Source: Pelagibacterium nitratireducens
Lineage (GTDB): Bacteria > Pseudomonadota > Alphaproteobacteria > Rhizobiales > Devosiaceae
Direction: 5' to 3'
Length of the DNA: 64,000 nucleotides
Assembly (NCBI RefSeq): GCF_037044555.1
Contig: NZ_CP146275.1
Span: forward strand, 372,001-436,000
Below are positions 25,204-34,275 of this stretch, in pieces (position 1 is the first letter of the stretch; each line of letters opens with the position of its first letter). The notes beneath the pieces are model-generated. The model was not told the DNA's origin. It saw only the letters and a program-made list of their open reading frames with translations, and made no database searches. A program made the position numbers and the translations under genes.

Positions 25204-25228
25204 ATCTTGACTCTGAGAGGTGACGGCA

Positions 25229-25852
25229 GTGCTTCAATGGTTTGTCGAATACAGTGACGCCATCAACGCGGCATCGGGCGTTGCCATGCTGTTTGTATGG
25301 ATGGCTTATCTTCAGGTCTTTCTTCGCAGTTACAGCCGTCAGGTTCGCCCCAAAATCGTTATCAATCGCGCCGGTGGGTCTGCGTTGGACGCGCACTGCT
25401 TTGTGAGCAACATGAGTTCGGAAGCGATGTATCTGGAAAGTGTGATTGTGACTGTAAGGAGCGGAGAGCAGGTTGCGACCCATACTGTAACTGACATTGT
25501 TCCTCTTGACGGGGACAAATCACCGGTCGATCCCCGAGAACGCACGCACCAGGGACCCTTGCGCCCTGGAGAATATACGTCAGTCGGGACATTTGATGAA
25601 ATCCTCGACAAGGTCATCCGACAGAGCGAAGACCCCCAAATTTTCAGCGAGTCTCGCGATCCCGTCGTCCTCGAAGTGATGATCATTGCCGACTATTCCT
25701 CAGAGGATCTCCTGGTTGGCGCCAAACGTCGTTTCAAGGCGGAATGGAGGGGTGAGACGTGGTACCTGGGAGCTGAATCCGCTGAGACACGGCAGATACG
25801 GTCGCGGCGGGAACGTCGCAAAATCCGGGACATCGTCGCGAACCAGGGTTAA
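25229..25852 (+). CDS. membrane-anchored hypothetical protein, 207 aa
   Basis: GTG at 25229 sits eight bases after GAGAGG; GTG at 25220 is an in-frame alternative. One N-terminal membrane helix (INAASGVAMLFVWMAYLQVF) is followed by a beta-rich domain (HCFVSNMSSEAMYLESVIVT) and a basic C-terminus (RQIRSRRERRKIRDI). No family name is known. The exact EcfG promoter places it in the general stress regulon. Confidence 0.78.
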   Translation: MLQWFVEYSDAINAASGVAMLFVWMAYLQVFLRSYSRQVRPKIVINRAGGSALDAHCFVSNMSSEAMYLESVIVTVRSGEQVATHTVTDIVPLDGDKSPVDPRERTHQGPLRPGEYTSVGTFDEILDKVIRQSEDPQIFSESRDPVVLEVMIIADYSSEDLLVGAKRRFKAEWRGETWYLGAESAETRQIRSRRERRKIRDIVANQG

Positions 25853-25867
25853 GGCGGTTGGCTCAGC

Positions 25868-27499
25868 TTAGACTCTGCTTGAGAGAAACCACCCGAAACC
25901 ATAGGCGGGTAAGTCAATTTCGTGGGAGTCTGGGTCAGCAAGACACGGCGTCCCGGCCACTTGAGTAAGCCGACTCACACCGGTGCCGATCGGGCCGAGT
26001 TCAACCATTTTGGGGTCGGCAGACAGATTGTGCAAAATTGCCAGATGCCTTTCGCCAAGATTGTAAGCGATCCCCAGAACGCTGCCATCGCCAGTCTCGA
26101 TGAGCCTGGGGCCGCTTTCGGTCAAGGCCGAATGCTCTCGACGTAAATGGCACAGCTTGCGGATTTGAGACCTAAGGCTGTCGGCGTTTTCAATTTGGGA
26201 CTCGACATTGATGTCGGCGATACCAAAGAAACCTTCTTCGATTACGGGCGCGGCCAGCCGATCTTTCCGGGCGTTTGAAAAGCCTCCATTGCGTCCGGAA
26301 GTCCACTGCATGGGCGTCCGTACCGATTGCCGTTCTGGAAGCGAAAGATCCTCGCCCATGCCGATCTCGTCGCCGTAAACGATCATCGGCGCACCGGGCA
26401 GCGAAAACAGCAGGCTGAACGCCATGATAATCCGACCTTGGTCGCCCTTCATCATCGGCGCCAGTCGTCGCCTGATGCCCCTGTTATAAATCCGCATATT
26501 CTGCTTTGGCGCAAAGCTTGCGAAGGTCTGTTCCCTCTCGTCGGGATCGAGCCGCTCGAGATCGAGTTCGTCGAGATTGCGCAGGAAATTGGCCCAGCCG
26601 CATTGAGGTGGCAGAGGCGGGAGCATATCGAGCGCCCTGGCTATCACTTCGGCCTTCTCGGTGGCCAACCCGAGAAACAGGTAGTTCGACATGTAAAAAT
26701 TGAAGAACAAGTTCATCTGCACGTCGTGCTTAAAGAAGGATGGGACATCTTCGGGTTCGACGTCCACCTCTCCGAGCAACACCGCACCCGGCTTGCGCTT
26801 CTGCATGAAGCCATAGATCTCGCGCAGCGTTTCGTGGGGATCTGCGGGAATAGCGCCCTTCTGCCCCTTTTCGCGGATCATCGGAACGGCGGCGTCCAGC
26901 CTCAGGCCGGCAATGCCGAACGAGAGCCAGTAGTCGGCGATGTCGCATATCGCTTGTCGGACCCGCTCGTTGCGAAGGTTCAGTTCGGGCTCGAAATGAT
27001 AGAAGCGATGGAAATAATAGCTCTGGGCCACGTCATCGAAGGTCCAGACGCTGTCCTCGCTGCCGGGAAACATTGTTGCGTGCCCGGGCGGTGGCGGTGG
27101 CGGTGCCGAGGACCATACATAGAAATCGCGATAGCCGGATTCGCTGTCCAACCGCGACGCCTTGAACCAGGGATGCTGGTCGGAGGTATGGTTGACGACG
27201 AGATCCATGATGACCTGCAATCCCAATTCCCCGGCGCGCCGAACCAGCGCTATGAGATCCTCGGTCGTTCCAAAGCGCGGATCTATGTCGTAGTAATTGC
27301 TGATGTCATAACCATTGTCCCGCCGGGGACTGGGATAGATTGGCAGGAGCCACACGACCGTTATCCCCAGATCGGCCAGATAGGGCAGTTTCTCGGTCGC
27401 CCCCGGAAGATCACCGATCCCATCGTCGTTGGAGTCGTAGAACTTTTCGACGTCCAGCGCGTAAACGATCGCATTCTTGTACCAATGTGGATCGTCCAT
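25868..27499 (-). CDS. GH13 alpha-amylase-family enzyme (trehalose-synthase-like)
   Basis: 543 residues from the ATG at 27499. Order: WYKNAIVYALDVEKF; DNGYDISNYYDIDPRFGT; region I DLVVNHTS; nucleophile Asp in GLRLDAAVP; acid Glu in LLGEVDVEP; third Asp in FLRNLDELDLERL. In trehalose synthases the last motif reads NHD; here the His is Leu. It overlaps the flavin oxidoreductase gene by one base (TAATG), so the two are coupled. It likely acts on maltose or short alpha-glucans for osmotic or stress sugar; exact activity is uncertain. Confidence 0.8.
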   Translation of the reverse strand: MDDPHWYKNAIVYALDVEKFYDSNDDGIGDLPGATEKLPYLADLGITVVWLLPIYPSPRRDNGYDISNYYDIDPRFGTTEDLIALVRRAGELGLQVIMDLVVNHTSDQHPWFKASRLDSESGYRDFYVWSSAPPPPPPGHATMFPGSEDSVWTFDDVAQSYYFHRFYHFEPELNLRNERVRQAICDIADYWLSFGIAGLRLDAAVPMIREKGQKGAIPADPHETLREIYGFMQKRKPGAVLLGEVDVEPEDVPSFFKHDVQMNLFFNFYMSNYLFLGLATEKAEVIARALDMLPPLPPQCGWANFLRNLDELDLERLDPDEREQTFASFAPKQNMRIYNRGIRRRLAPMMKGDQGRIIMAFSLLFSLPGAPMIVYGDEIGMGEDLSLPERQSVRTPMQWTSGRNGGFSNARKDRLAAPVIEEGFFGIADINVESQIENADSLRSQIRKLCHLRREHSALTESGPRLIETGDGSVLGIAYNLGERHLAILHNLSADPKMVELGPIGTGVSRLTQVAGTPCLADPDSHEIDLPAYGFGWFLSSRV

Positions 27500-28473
27500 T
27501 ATTCGATCTTTCGACGTAGGGGAGGAAGAACGTTGCGAGCAAAGGCTTCGATACAAGCCTGCTGATTGGGTCCCACGAAATGCAGGTAGAGCCGGCTGAA
27601 ACCCAATGCTGCAAATTGCGATAGCCATTCGACGTGGCGGTTGAGATCGGCCGAGCAAAAGACGCGTCCATCGAGGTCCGCTACGCCGACTGTGCGTGTC
27701 GCGGCCTCGAAATCTTCCGGCATGGGCAGTTGCGAGGCCAGCGCCGGCGAGACAAGGTTGTAGCGCCAACAATCCAGAGCTTGTTCAGACGCCTGCGCAT
27801 CGGTTTCGGCCCAACTCAAATGCACTTGAAGGTACAGCTTTCCCTCGCCGCCGCCCTCTCTATAGGCTTGGACTATTTCTTCCAGTCGGTCAGGAGGCTG
27901 GTTGACCGTCAGCAAGCCGTCCGACCATGACGCATGCTCCCTGGCCGTCGCCGGGGTCAATGCGGCACAGAACAGATCGGGGGCAACAGGGGGGCGGCAG
28001 TAGAGTCTTGCCCTATCCACTGCGATTGGGCCGATTCGGGAAACCGTCTTGCCTGCCCATAGCGCGCGGATGATCTCTGCAGCCGCCTGCAACATCGTAT
28101 CGCGGCCGGACTTGGACGGCCACGACCGCCCCACAATATGTTCATTGAGAGCTTCGCCTGTACCAATCGCCAGCCATGCAAATCGCTCCGGATACATTTG
28201 CGACAGCGTTCCTGCCGCCTGAGCGATCAAAGCCGGATGATACCGGAACCCCATTGGAGGCGTGACCGTGCCCAAGCTCAGCGTTGTCGCTTCCAGCACG
28301 GCACCGAGCCACGCCCATGTAAAGGCAGAGTTGCCCTGCTGGTGGCCCCAGGGATGGAAGTGATCAGAGCACATTGCATGCGCAAATCCCGCGCCTTCCG
28401 CCAGGGACGTCAGGCGCTTCAATTGCTTTGGCGCAAACTGTTCATGAGAGGCGTGATAACCGACTTCCATCAT
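27499..28473 (-). CDS. LLM-class flavin oxidoreductase (TIGR03885 family)
   Basis: 324 residues. The TIM-barrel luciferase-like fold shows CSDHFHPWGHQQGNSAFTWA, then LSLGTVTPPMGFRYHP and the phosphate-binding AIGTGEALNEH. It matches the TIGR03885 group (non-F420 flavinoid oxidoreductases). The substrate is unknown. It is the first gene of the two-gene operon with the GH13 enzyme; the link between them is not explained by known pathways. Confidence 0.88.
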   Translation of the reverse strand: MMEVGYHASHEQFAPKQLKRLTSLAEGAGFAHAMCSDHFHPWGHQQGNSAFTWAWLGAVLEATTLSLGTVTPPMGFRYHPALIAQAAGTLSQMYPERFAWLAIGTGEALNEHIVGRSWPSKSGRDTMLQAAAEIIRALWAGKTVSRIGPIAVDRARLYCRPPVAPDLFCAALTPATAREHASWSDGLLTVNQPPDRLEEIVQAYREGGGEGKLYLQVHLSWAETDAQASEQALDCWRYNLVSPALASQLPMPEDFEAATRTVGVADLDGRVFCSADLNRHVEWLSQFAALGFSRLYLHFVGPNQQACIEAFARNVLPPLRRKIE

Positions 28474-28505
28474 TGTCTCGACTCATCATCCGGAAATGCT
28501 CGGGC

Positions 28506-29378
28506 CTACAGCATCAGCCTGCCCCCGGTGACGGGTAACACCGCGCCGGTGACGTAACTGGCATCCTCGGCAGCAAGATAGACATATGCAGCGGCAAGCT
28601 CAGCGGGCTGGCCCGCACGTCCAAGAGGCGTGCTCTTGCCGAACGATTCAATCTTCTCTTCAGGCAGGGTCGAAGGAATAAGCGGCGTCCAGATCGGTCC
28701 GGGAGCAACCGCGTTGACGCGAATCCCCTTATCCGCAACCAGCCCCGCGAGCCCGCCGGTGAAATTGGCAATTGCCCCCTTGGTCATGGCATAGGCAAGC
28801 AGGCCGGACGAGGGCTGCTTGAAGTTTATCGATGAGGTGTTGATGATGCTGCTGCCGGGTTTCATTACAGGAACGGCGGCGCGGCACAGATAGAACATGG
28901 CGGAAAGATTGGTGTCGAGGGTCGTGTGCCATTCTTCGGTGCTGATGTCTTCGATGCTCTCGAAACTCGCCTGATGGGCCGCATTGTTGATAAGAACATC
29001 GAGCCGCCCGAATTTCTCGAGGGCCGTTTCGATCAGCGATCGGCAATAGGTTTCGTCCTTTACGTCTCCGCGCGCCAGAAGCGCCCGGCGTCCTGCTTTT
29101 TCGACCCATCGCGCGGTCTCTTTGGCGTCTTCGTCCTCGCTGAAATACGAGATGATCACATCGGCACCCTCGCGGGCAAAGGCAATTGCGACCGCACGTC
29201 CGATTCCAGAATCCGCGCCGGTAATAATGGCGGCGCAGTTTTCGAACTTGCCGCTGCCCTTATAGGTCTCTTCCCCGTGGTCGGGATCTGGTGTCATCGG
29301 TTCACTGTAGCCGGGCATGTCCTGACGCTGCTTGGGCTGCGGCGGCTGTGGGTATTTGTTTCTTGGGTCTTGGGGCAC
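28506..29378 (-). CDS. short-chain dehydrogenase/reductase (YghA-like)
   Basis: 290 residues from a GTG at 29378 that has AAGGAACTG just before it; an open frame continues to 29630 but its sequence is unlike the family. The N-terminal tail PQDPRNKYPQPPQPKQ is typical of this SDR group. The Rossmann motif is ITGADSGIGRA, the active site is Ser near SSINFKQ with YAMTKGA (Tyr-x-x-x-Lys), and the end is SYVTGAVLPVTGG. Substrate unknown; commonly a stress gene in this order. Confidence 0.88.
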   Translation of the reverse strand: MPQDPRNKYPQPPQPKQRQDMPGYSEPMTPDPDHGEETYKGSGKFENCAAIITGADSGIGRAVAIAFAREGADVIISYFSEDEDAKETARWVEKAGRRALLARGDVKDETYCRSLIETALEKFGRLDVLINNAAHQASFESIEDISTEEWHTTLDTNLSAMFYLCRAAVPVMKPGSSIINTSSINFKQPSSGLLAYAMTKGAIANFTGGLAGLVADKGIRVNAVAPGPIWTPLIPSTLPEEKIESFGKSTPLGRAGQPAELAAAYVYLAAEDASYVTGAVLPVTGGRLML

Positions 29379-29738
29379 GAGCAGTTCCTTTTGGTGTCTT
29401 CTCGGTGTCTGCGATCCACCAATCGGACTTGATGGCGCAACGGCCGGGACGGATCGCTCATATCGACAAGTCGTTCTTGAGGTCAGGGTTCCAATTGAGC
29501 GTTCGGCCTTTTGCATCCACAGCGCCGCTCGCTCCTTGACTGGCGTCGCATCAGGGTGTGCCCTGGAGTGACGTAACAACCTCTGCCAGTATCGCGTAAC
29601 TTCTGGGTTGAAGGCGACCATTTGTGACACGGTAGCCTCGGGTCAAAAGCCTGAGGTTACACATGGCCCGCATTGGTTACGCCCGCGAGCTTCTGAGCGC
29701 AGTCTTAGCCCAATCACGCCATAGCCGAAAAACCGTAA
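29379..29738. other. intergenic; dyad near an IS91 remnant
   Basis: It contains an imperfect dyad GTAGCCTCGGGT / GCCTGAGGTTAC at 29630-29660 and an in-frame extension of the dehydrogenase frame that is not family-like. The frame beginning MARIGYAR at 29663 looks like a resolvase start by chance only. Confidence 0.4.
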
Positions 29739-29861
29739 GACGTTGGCCCGCCATGCCCGTGCTGCGGCGGACGCATGATTGTCATCGAGATATTCAAACG
29801 CTGGAGGCAGCCGAGCGGACCGCCAAATACGGTGGCAACGAACCGGGAGAATGCGCCATGA
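29739..29861 (+). pseudogene. C-terminal remnant of an IS91-family transposase
   Basis: After a stop in frame, PPCPCCGGRMIVIEIFKRW reads as the zinc-ribbon C-terminus of IS91-type transposases, followed by PSGPPNTVATN and a stop. Everything upstream is missing. Confidence 0.6.
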
Positions 29862-30078
29862 CTCGGCATGGCTCGCTCACTCCCCGCATGGGGGCTTTCG
29901 TACGTCTGACGCAAGCGAAATCCTTCGCTGTTCCGGTCGTTCAGGCAGGCTGCTCAATTTCCTGAAAGCCGCCAGTCCTCTCGGGTCGCTTCAATGTCCA
30001 AAGTGAGGTGAAACGGAGAAGGTCGGCTTTTGGTCTGAAATTGCGATAAGCTGCCACTGCTCCTGGAGTATGTCCGTA
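29862..30078. other. no gene seen
   Basis: Leader region of the agmatinase-family gene; no EcfG or dyad signal was found. Confidence 0.35.
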
Positions 30079-31008
30079 ATGAAGCACGGAAGCATGATGA
30101 CTTCTCCGATCACGTTCCTAAATTTGCCCGACCGCCTTCCAGACGGCCATGTTCTACGAGCGGTGATCTTCGGCGCCGGCCACGGCACGGCCTATCACGG
30201 CCAGGACAGCCGCCGCCATGCACTCGCTCCCGATGCCATTCGAGCCGCTAGTCAAGCGGATGCGGAATTGATCGAAAACTGGGACTTCGATCTTGCCGGA
30301 CCTTTGTTTGGCAATGGTCCTGTTTCGTGCATAGACGTGGGAAACATTGAGACCTCTCCGCACGATGCCATGGCCAACCGTACTCGGATCGAGGCGAAAA
30401 CTCGCGAGATCTTGGGGCAAACGGCGGTGCCGATCCTGATTGGGGGTGACGATTCCGTGCTCATACCTTTCCTGGCCGCTTTTGCCGAGCGGGGACCGGT
30501 TTGGGTTCTGCAGATCGACGCCCATATTGATTGGCGGGATGAGGTTGGTGGCGAGGGTTACGGCTTTTCCAGCCCGATGCGCCGGGCAAGCGAGATGGCG
30601 CATGTTGCGGGCATTGTGCAAGTCGGCATCCGTAGCGTGGGAAGTGCGCGACAATCAGAAGTCAAAGCTGCACAGGCTTACGGTAGCCACATCGCAACGG
30701 CACGTGAGGTTCACGCACACGGCGTTGAAGCCGCCCTTAGCCATATCCCAGAGGGCGCTCAAGTCGTCGTCACGCTAGACTGCGACGGCCTCGATCCTGC
30801 TGTCATGCCGGGGGTAGCGGCACCCACGCCAGGCGGACTTTCCTACACCCAGACAATCGACCTGGTTGCCGGTGCCAGTCGACGTGGAAAGATCGTAGGC
30901 TTTGATCTTGTGGAACTGACGCCCACGATAGATCCCAGCGGCCTATCAGCCCTAACAGCCTCGCGCATCTTGGTGAACGCCATCGGACGGGTTGTCCGTC
31001 AAACGTAG
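30079..31008 (+). CDS. ureohydrolase (agmatinase/arginase) family protein
   Basis: 309 residues from the ATG at 30079, chosen for its distance from GGAG; ATG 30070 is in frame. Metal-binding motifs: GGDDS (normally GGDHS), DAHIDWRD and TLDCDGLDPAVMP, with the C-terminal VGFDLVELTP. The His-to-Asp change in the first motif occurs in a subgroup of agmatinase-like enzymes, so the substrate may not be agmatine. These enzymes release urea from guanidino compounds. It stands alone. Confidence 0.85.
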   Translation: MKHGSMMTSPITFLNLPDRLPDGHVLRAVIFGAGHGTAYHGQDSRRHALAPDAIRAASQADAELIENWDFDLAGPLFGNGPVSCIDVGNIETSPHDAMANRTRIEAKTREILGQTAVPILIGGDDSVLIPFLAAFAERGPVWVLQIDAHIDWRDEVGGEGYGFSSPMRRASEMAHVAGIVQVGIRSVGSARQSEVKAAQAYGSHIATAREVHAHGVEAALSHIPEGAQVVVTLDCDGLDPAVMPGVAAPTPGGLSYTQTIDLVAGASRRGKIVGFDLVELTPTIDPSGLSALTASRILVNAIGRVVRQT

Positions 31009-31313
31009 GGGCAATAGCACTTGCTTGATTGAGGAGCGTCCTTTCATTTAGAAGCTCGCTCTCTAGCGTCACACTACCGTTTTCTCCCAATCGCGGGCGA
31101 AAAGTCCCTGTCCCACAACGTCGTGGTTTCGGTGCATTTTTGGGTAGCTGCGATCTGAAGCCATACGCAACCTCTCCTCTGCGAGTCCGTTGTATAACGC
31201 GCTGACACCGCTCTTTTCGCCTGCTGAGTAAGGAATAGTTGGGATAAGGAGCCTCCACAGCCGTTGTCCCGCAAGCGTCGAGGGATCGGTGCTGGCCTAA
31301 GAAGAACCGAGAC
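31009..31313. other. no gene seen
   Basis: Gap before the PAS-domain frame. No promoter or hairpin was recognised. Confidence 0.35.
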
Positions 31314-31844
31314 ATGGTGGGCGAAGAGGCCAAGAGAAATCGAAAGGATGCCGAAGCAGATATAAACGCAGGAGTCGATACGGGAGGCCCTTTCGTCATA
31401 GCCGTTCAAGGCACGCGAATGCCAACGGTGATTTCCGATCCGAATCTCCCCGGCAATCCAATCATTCGCAAATGCCAATTTTCTAGAGCTTACCGGACAC
31501 CAGCGGGAGGAGGTGCTTGGACGATCCTATCACTCTATGATGGGCCGGAAACTGATCCGGAGGCGCAGGCGAAAATCGAACATGCATTCGAGCATGGCTT
31601 CGATGCCGCCTATCCGGAAACACTATATAAGCGCAAGAATGGCGAGACATTCTGGGCCATTATTTTTGTAGGCCCGGTGGTGGATGGAAACTGCACCATC
31701 GTGCAACATTGCGCCTCGTTTCTCTATGTTATCCGGCGAAGGCAGGATGAGGAGCGCATGCGGGCAATGCTGGACAAACTGGATCACCGCCTAAAAGTGG
31801 ATCGCGGACCGGCCGCTTATGTCCCAGCGGCTTTGATAAGCTGA
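31314..31844 (+). pseudogene. PAS/LOV-like sensor protein with a compensated frame error
   Basis: The ends match the LOV/PAS domain of light or redox sensors: PFVIAVQGTRMPTVISDPNL, and from 31545 PETDPEAQAKIEHAF, YKRKNGETFWAIIF. The middle (about 31465-31541) reads family-like only in the next frame, as ANFLELTGHQREEVLGRS. So two indels have scrambled about 25 residues while keeping the frame open. Even in the repaired version the LOV cysteine (NCRFLQG) is absent. Residues after 140 form a coiled-coil-like tail. No kinase domain follows. Confidence 0.62.
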
Positions 31845-31889
31845 TTTTCAGACTGTCTGCCTCCAGTAAGGATTGAAGGCACGGCGAAG

Positions 31890-32522
31890 TTACTGGCGGC
31901 TGAGTGCAACATTAATCCCCAGGGCCATCAGCATGCCGCCGCCAATGCGCTGGGCAAGTCGATTGGCCGACCGAGAGGCGCGAAGGAAATTTGTGACCCT
32001 GTCGGCCAGTAATACGCAGAGAGCGTCTGCACTCGAAAATAGCACGTTGACGATTGTGCCAAGGATGAGCAGTTGGAGCCAGACCGCGAAACCTGCGCCA
32101 GCGTCGGTGAACTGGGGCAGAAACGCGACATAGAAAATGGCGGTCTTGGGGTTAAGGACTTCAACAGTGATGCTTTCCCAAAAGGCCCGACGCGGGGACT
32201 TTGACTCGACTTGGAGGCTGGACGTGGCACTGGATTCCTTTGCCAGAAAAAGCTTCAGACCCAGCCAAACCAGATAGGCGGCACCTATCAGCTTCAAGGC
32301 AATGTAGAGCGGTGGAACAATCTCGAATAACAATGCCAACCCAGCCGCTGCGGCAACGACATGTGCGTAGCCGCCAATGTGGATACCCAATGCCGCCATC
32401 CACCCAGCCCTGCGTCCACGTGCAATGGTCTGCGCAACAGCGTAGAGCATTGCGGGCCCGGGCATATAGGCAAAGACAAATGTTGCGACAAAGAAGGCAA
32501 TGAGAATTTCGATCGACGGCAT
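31890..32522 (-). CDS. LysE/RhtB-family amino-acid exporter
   Basis: 210 residues. Six membrane helices are evident. The N-terminal motif FVFAYMPGPAMLYAVAQTIA has the PGP signature, and ITVEVLNPKTAIFYVAFLPQ is the LNPK motif before helix 4. The family exports amino acids or related solutes such as homoserine and threonine. No neighbour hints at the substrate. Confidence 0.9.
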   Translation of the reverse strand: MPSIEILIAFFVATFVFAYMPGPAMLYAVAQTIARGRRAGWMAALGIHIGGYAHVVAAAAGLALLFEIVPPLYIALKLIGAAYLVWLGLKLFLAKESSATSSLQVESKSPRRAFWESITVEVLNPKTAIFYVAFLPQFTDAGAGFAVWLQLLILGTIVNVLFSSADALCVLLADRVTNFLRASRSANRLAQRIGGGMLMALGINVALSRQ

Positions 32523-33245
32523 CGTCAGCGGTCCAGTCGCTGGAAGAGATCGTCGATCATAGATAGCAAGTGAGCGACCGTCCAGCGAGTGTAGCAGCGT
32601 GGCTCGAACCGAACGAAATCTAGTTGATGTGGACTATGTCAGTTTACCGTCAATGGCAGGACACAGTGTCCCGTATACTTTTGGGCCGATCATGTCCACT
32701 GAGCGGATCGGCCGGTCGAAAGTTGAATTTGGGGCGGAATGCGGACTGGCAACTTTTTGGCAAGCAGCAAGTTCAACCGGACCTTGCCGCACCGGTTCGC
32801 TTCCCGTTTATGCACCACACAGCAGCTGAGTTTGCAGCACCGTCGGGGTAGGGACCGTCAGGCCTCCTTTCGTCAGTGACGCTCGGTGAGGAGACGACAA
32901 TCCCGGCGGCCTACGACTGACCTCCAGGCGTGCAGTAAACCGGCTATGGCAGTCGGCTTCGTTCATCAAGGCTGGCACCGTCAGCCTCTCAATTCAGTAG
33001 ACATCGAGTTGATCTGGGCTGGCCGGGTCGGACGTGTCCACCGCAACGTCGTGTTCGCCTCTTGTTCGCCACAAACCTCTGTCATAAGCGGTTTACGTTT
33101 TCAGCCTCCGTTGGCTGCCTGTTTCACCGGTTCGCCGGCCTGGCCACCTTCCCTATTTTGCGAACGTTTAGACATCCATTGGCGTTTTGCCTCTGGATCA
33201 TCGCCCGCTCGCTCCGGCCTGGGCTACACAAGAAGAACCACACAA
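32523..33245. other. long leader/intergenic region before cspA
   Basis: No convincing frame: short frames at 32599-32829 and 32886-33452 lack ribosome sites. The last 200 bases probably include the long 5' leader typical of cold-shock mRNAs. I saw no box I could assign with confidence. Confidence 0.4.
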
Positions 33246-33452
33246 ATGATCAACGGCACCGTTAAATTTTTCAACATGACCAAGGGCTTCGGCTTCATCG
33301 CACCAGAGGGTGGCGACAAAGACGCTTTCGTCCATATCTCCGCCGTGGAACACTCTGGCCTCAACGGCCTTCATGAAGGCGACAAGCTCTCCTACGAACT
33401 TGAAACCGGGCGAGACGGCAAGATCGCCGCGACCAACCTTACGCTCCTCTAA
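33246..33452 (+). CDS. cspA: cold-shock protein, CspA family
   Basis: 68 residues. GTVKFFNMTKGFGFIAPE contains RNP1 (KGFGFI), and DAFVHISAVEHSGL contains RNP2 (VHIS). It binds single-stranded RNA/DNA and melts mRNA structure at low temperature. It heads a run of same-strand genes that ends in a fatty-acid desaturase. Confidence 0.95.
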   Translation: MINGTVKFFNMTKGFGFIAPEGGDKDAFVHISAVEHSGLNGLHEGDKLSYELETGRDGKIAATNLTLL

Positions 33453-33832
33453 GATCTCGCGCCCGGGCCACTTGCTGGCACGGCACTCGCCTCCCGGACT
33501 GGTCGAGGCGAAGATTACAAGATCCGCGACATATATGTCGGATTCCCAGAACTTTATGAATTGTCCAGACTTCCAGGTGCGCCGAGCTCTACCTCGACAG
33601 CCACTGGCCGACTGCATTCGCGTAAGGTTCCAGAACCTTTCGCACCCCGCCACGGCGATCCGCATCGCTATTGAAGAAGTGGAGCCCGTGAGCCATCGAT
33701 GCCGGCAACTCCCTACTTTCAAGCGAAGCAATGGGTGGCTCTATCGAAGTTTGGACTATCGCTACCGGTAAACACCAACGCATCGAATGCCACACCGTCG
33801 ATACCACCACACGAACCCAGAGAAATTCTTCC
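33453..33832. other. spacer between cspA and the next gene
   Basis: No gene is seen except that the frame of the following gene is open from ATG 33731. No terminator with a T run was found, so readthrough from cspA is possible. Confidence 0.35.
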
Positions 33833-34084
33833 ATGGATGAGTTCAATTACAAGGCCAGTGCAGAGCTGTTTCCAAGCCGGCGCTACGCCAAGACCCAGCA
33901 GACCCGTTACCGTCGTTTCGCGACGGCGGCGGAGGCCATTCGCTACGTTGTCGAGGACTTGCCCAGCATTGGCCGGGCCGGTTCATTTCTCGAAGTCAAT
34001 GAAGTGCGCTTCGAATGGGAGGCCATCCGCGCACTCTATGATGCCGCTGCATACCCTCTTAGAGGTCAGACGATCGCGGCCTGA
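33833..34084 (+). CDS. small hypothetical protein of the cold operon, 83 aa
   Basis: ATG 33833 has AGAGA upstream; ATG 33731 would add 34 residues. The protein (FNYKASAELFPSRRYAKTQQ, then IRYVVEDLPSIGRAGSFLEV) resembles short proteins found after cspA in Rhizobiales; no named family. Its stop overlaps the next start by one base. Confidence 0.7.
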   Translation: MDEFNYKASAELFPSRRYAKTQQTRYRRFATAAEAIRYVVEDLPSIGRAGSFLEVNEVRFEWEAIRALYDAAAYPLRGQTIAA

Positions 34085-34275
34085 TGAGGAACTTCAGCAC
34101 AAGGGGCAACCGGCCTGATCAACCACCCGTTGACCGCAATGCCGCCAAGGCTCAAAGGCAGCACTACTTGAAGCTGGCCGATGCCCAATCCGCCGCTGGC
34201 GACCAAGTCGCCGCGGAAAACTATTACCAGCACGCGGAGCACTTCCTTCGTTGCACAACTGAAGGAACGCGATGA
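34084..34275 (+). CDS. DUF4167-like small protein, 63 aa
   Basis: The second half AKAQRQHYLKLADAQSAAGD followed by VAAENYYQHAEHFLR matches the DUF4167 domain, an RNA- or ribosome-associated domain found in alphaproteobacteria. The usual protein is far longer with a disordered tail; this is the core alone. It overlaps the desaturase gene by four bases. Confidence 0.72.
   Translation: MRNFSTRGNRPDQPPVDRNAAKAQRQHYLKLADAQSAAGDQVAAENYYQHAEHFLRCTTEGTR

Noticed and set aside
26327..27565. 412-codon plus-strand frame
   Set aside because: Entirely opposite the GH13 gene, no ribosome site, composition of a shadow.
29663..29965. Resolvase-like start MARIGYAR
   Set aside because: The likeness ends after eight residues; the stretch instead carries an IS91 remnant in another frame.
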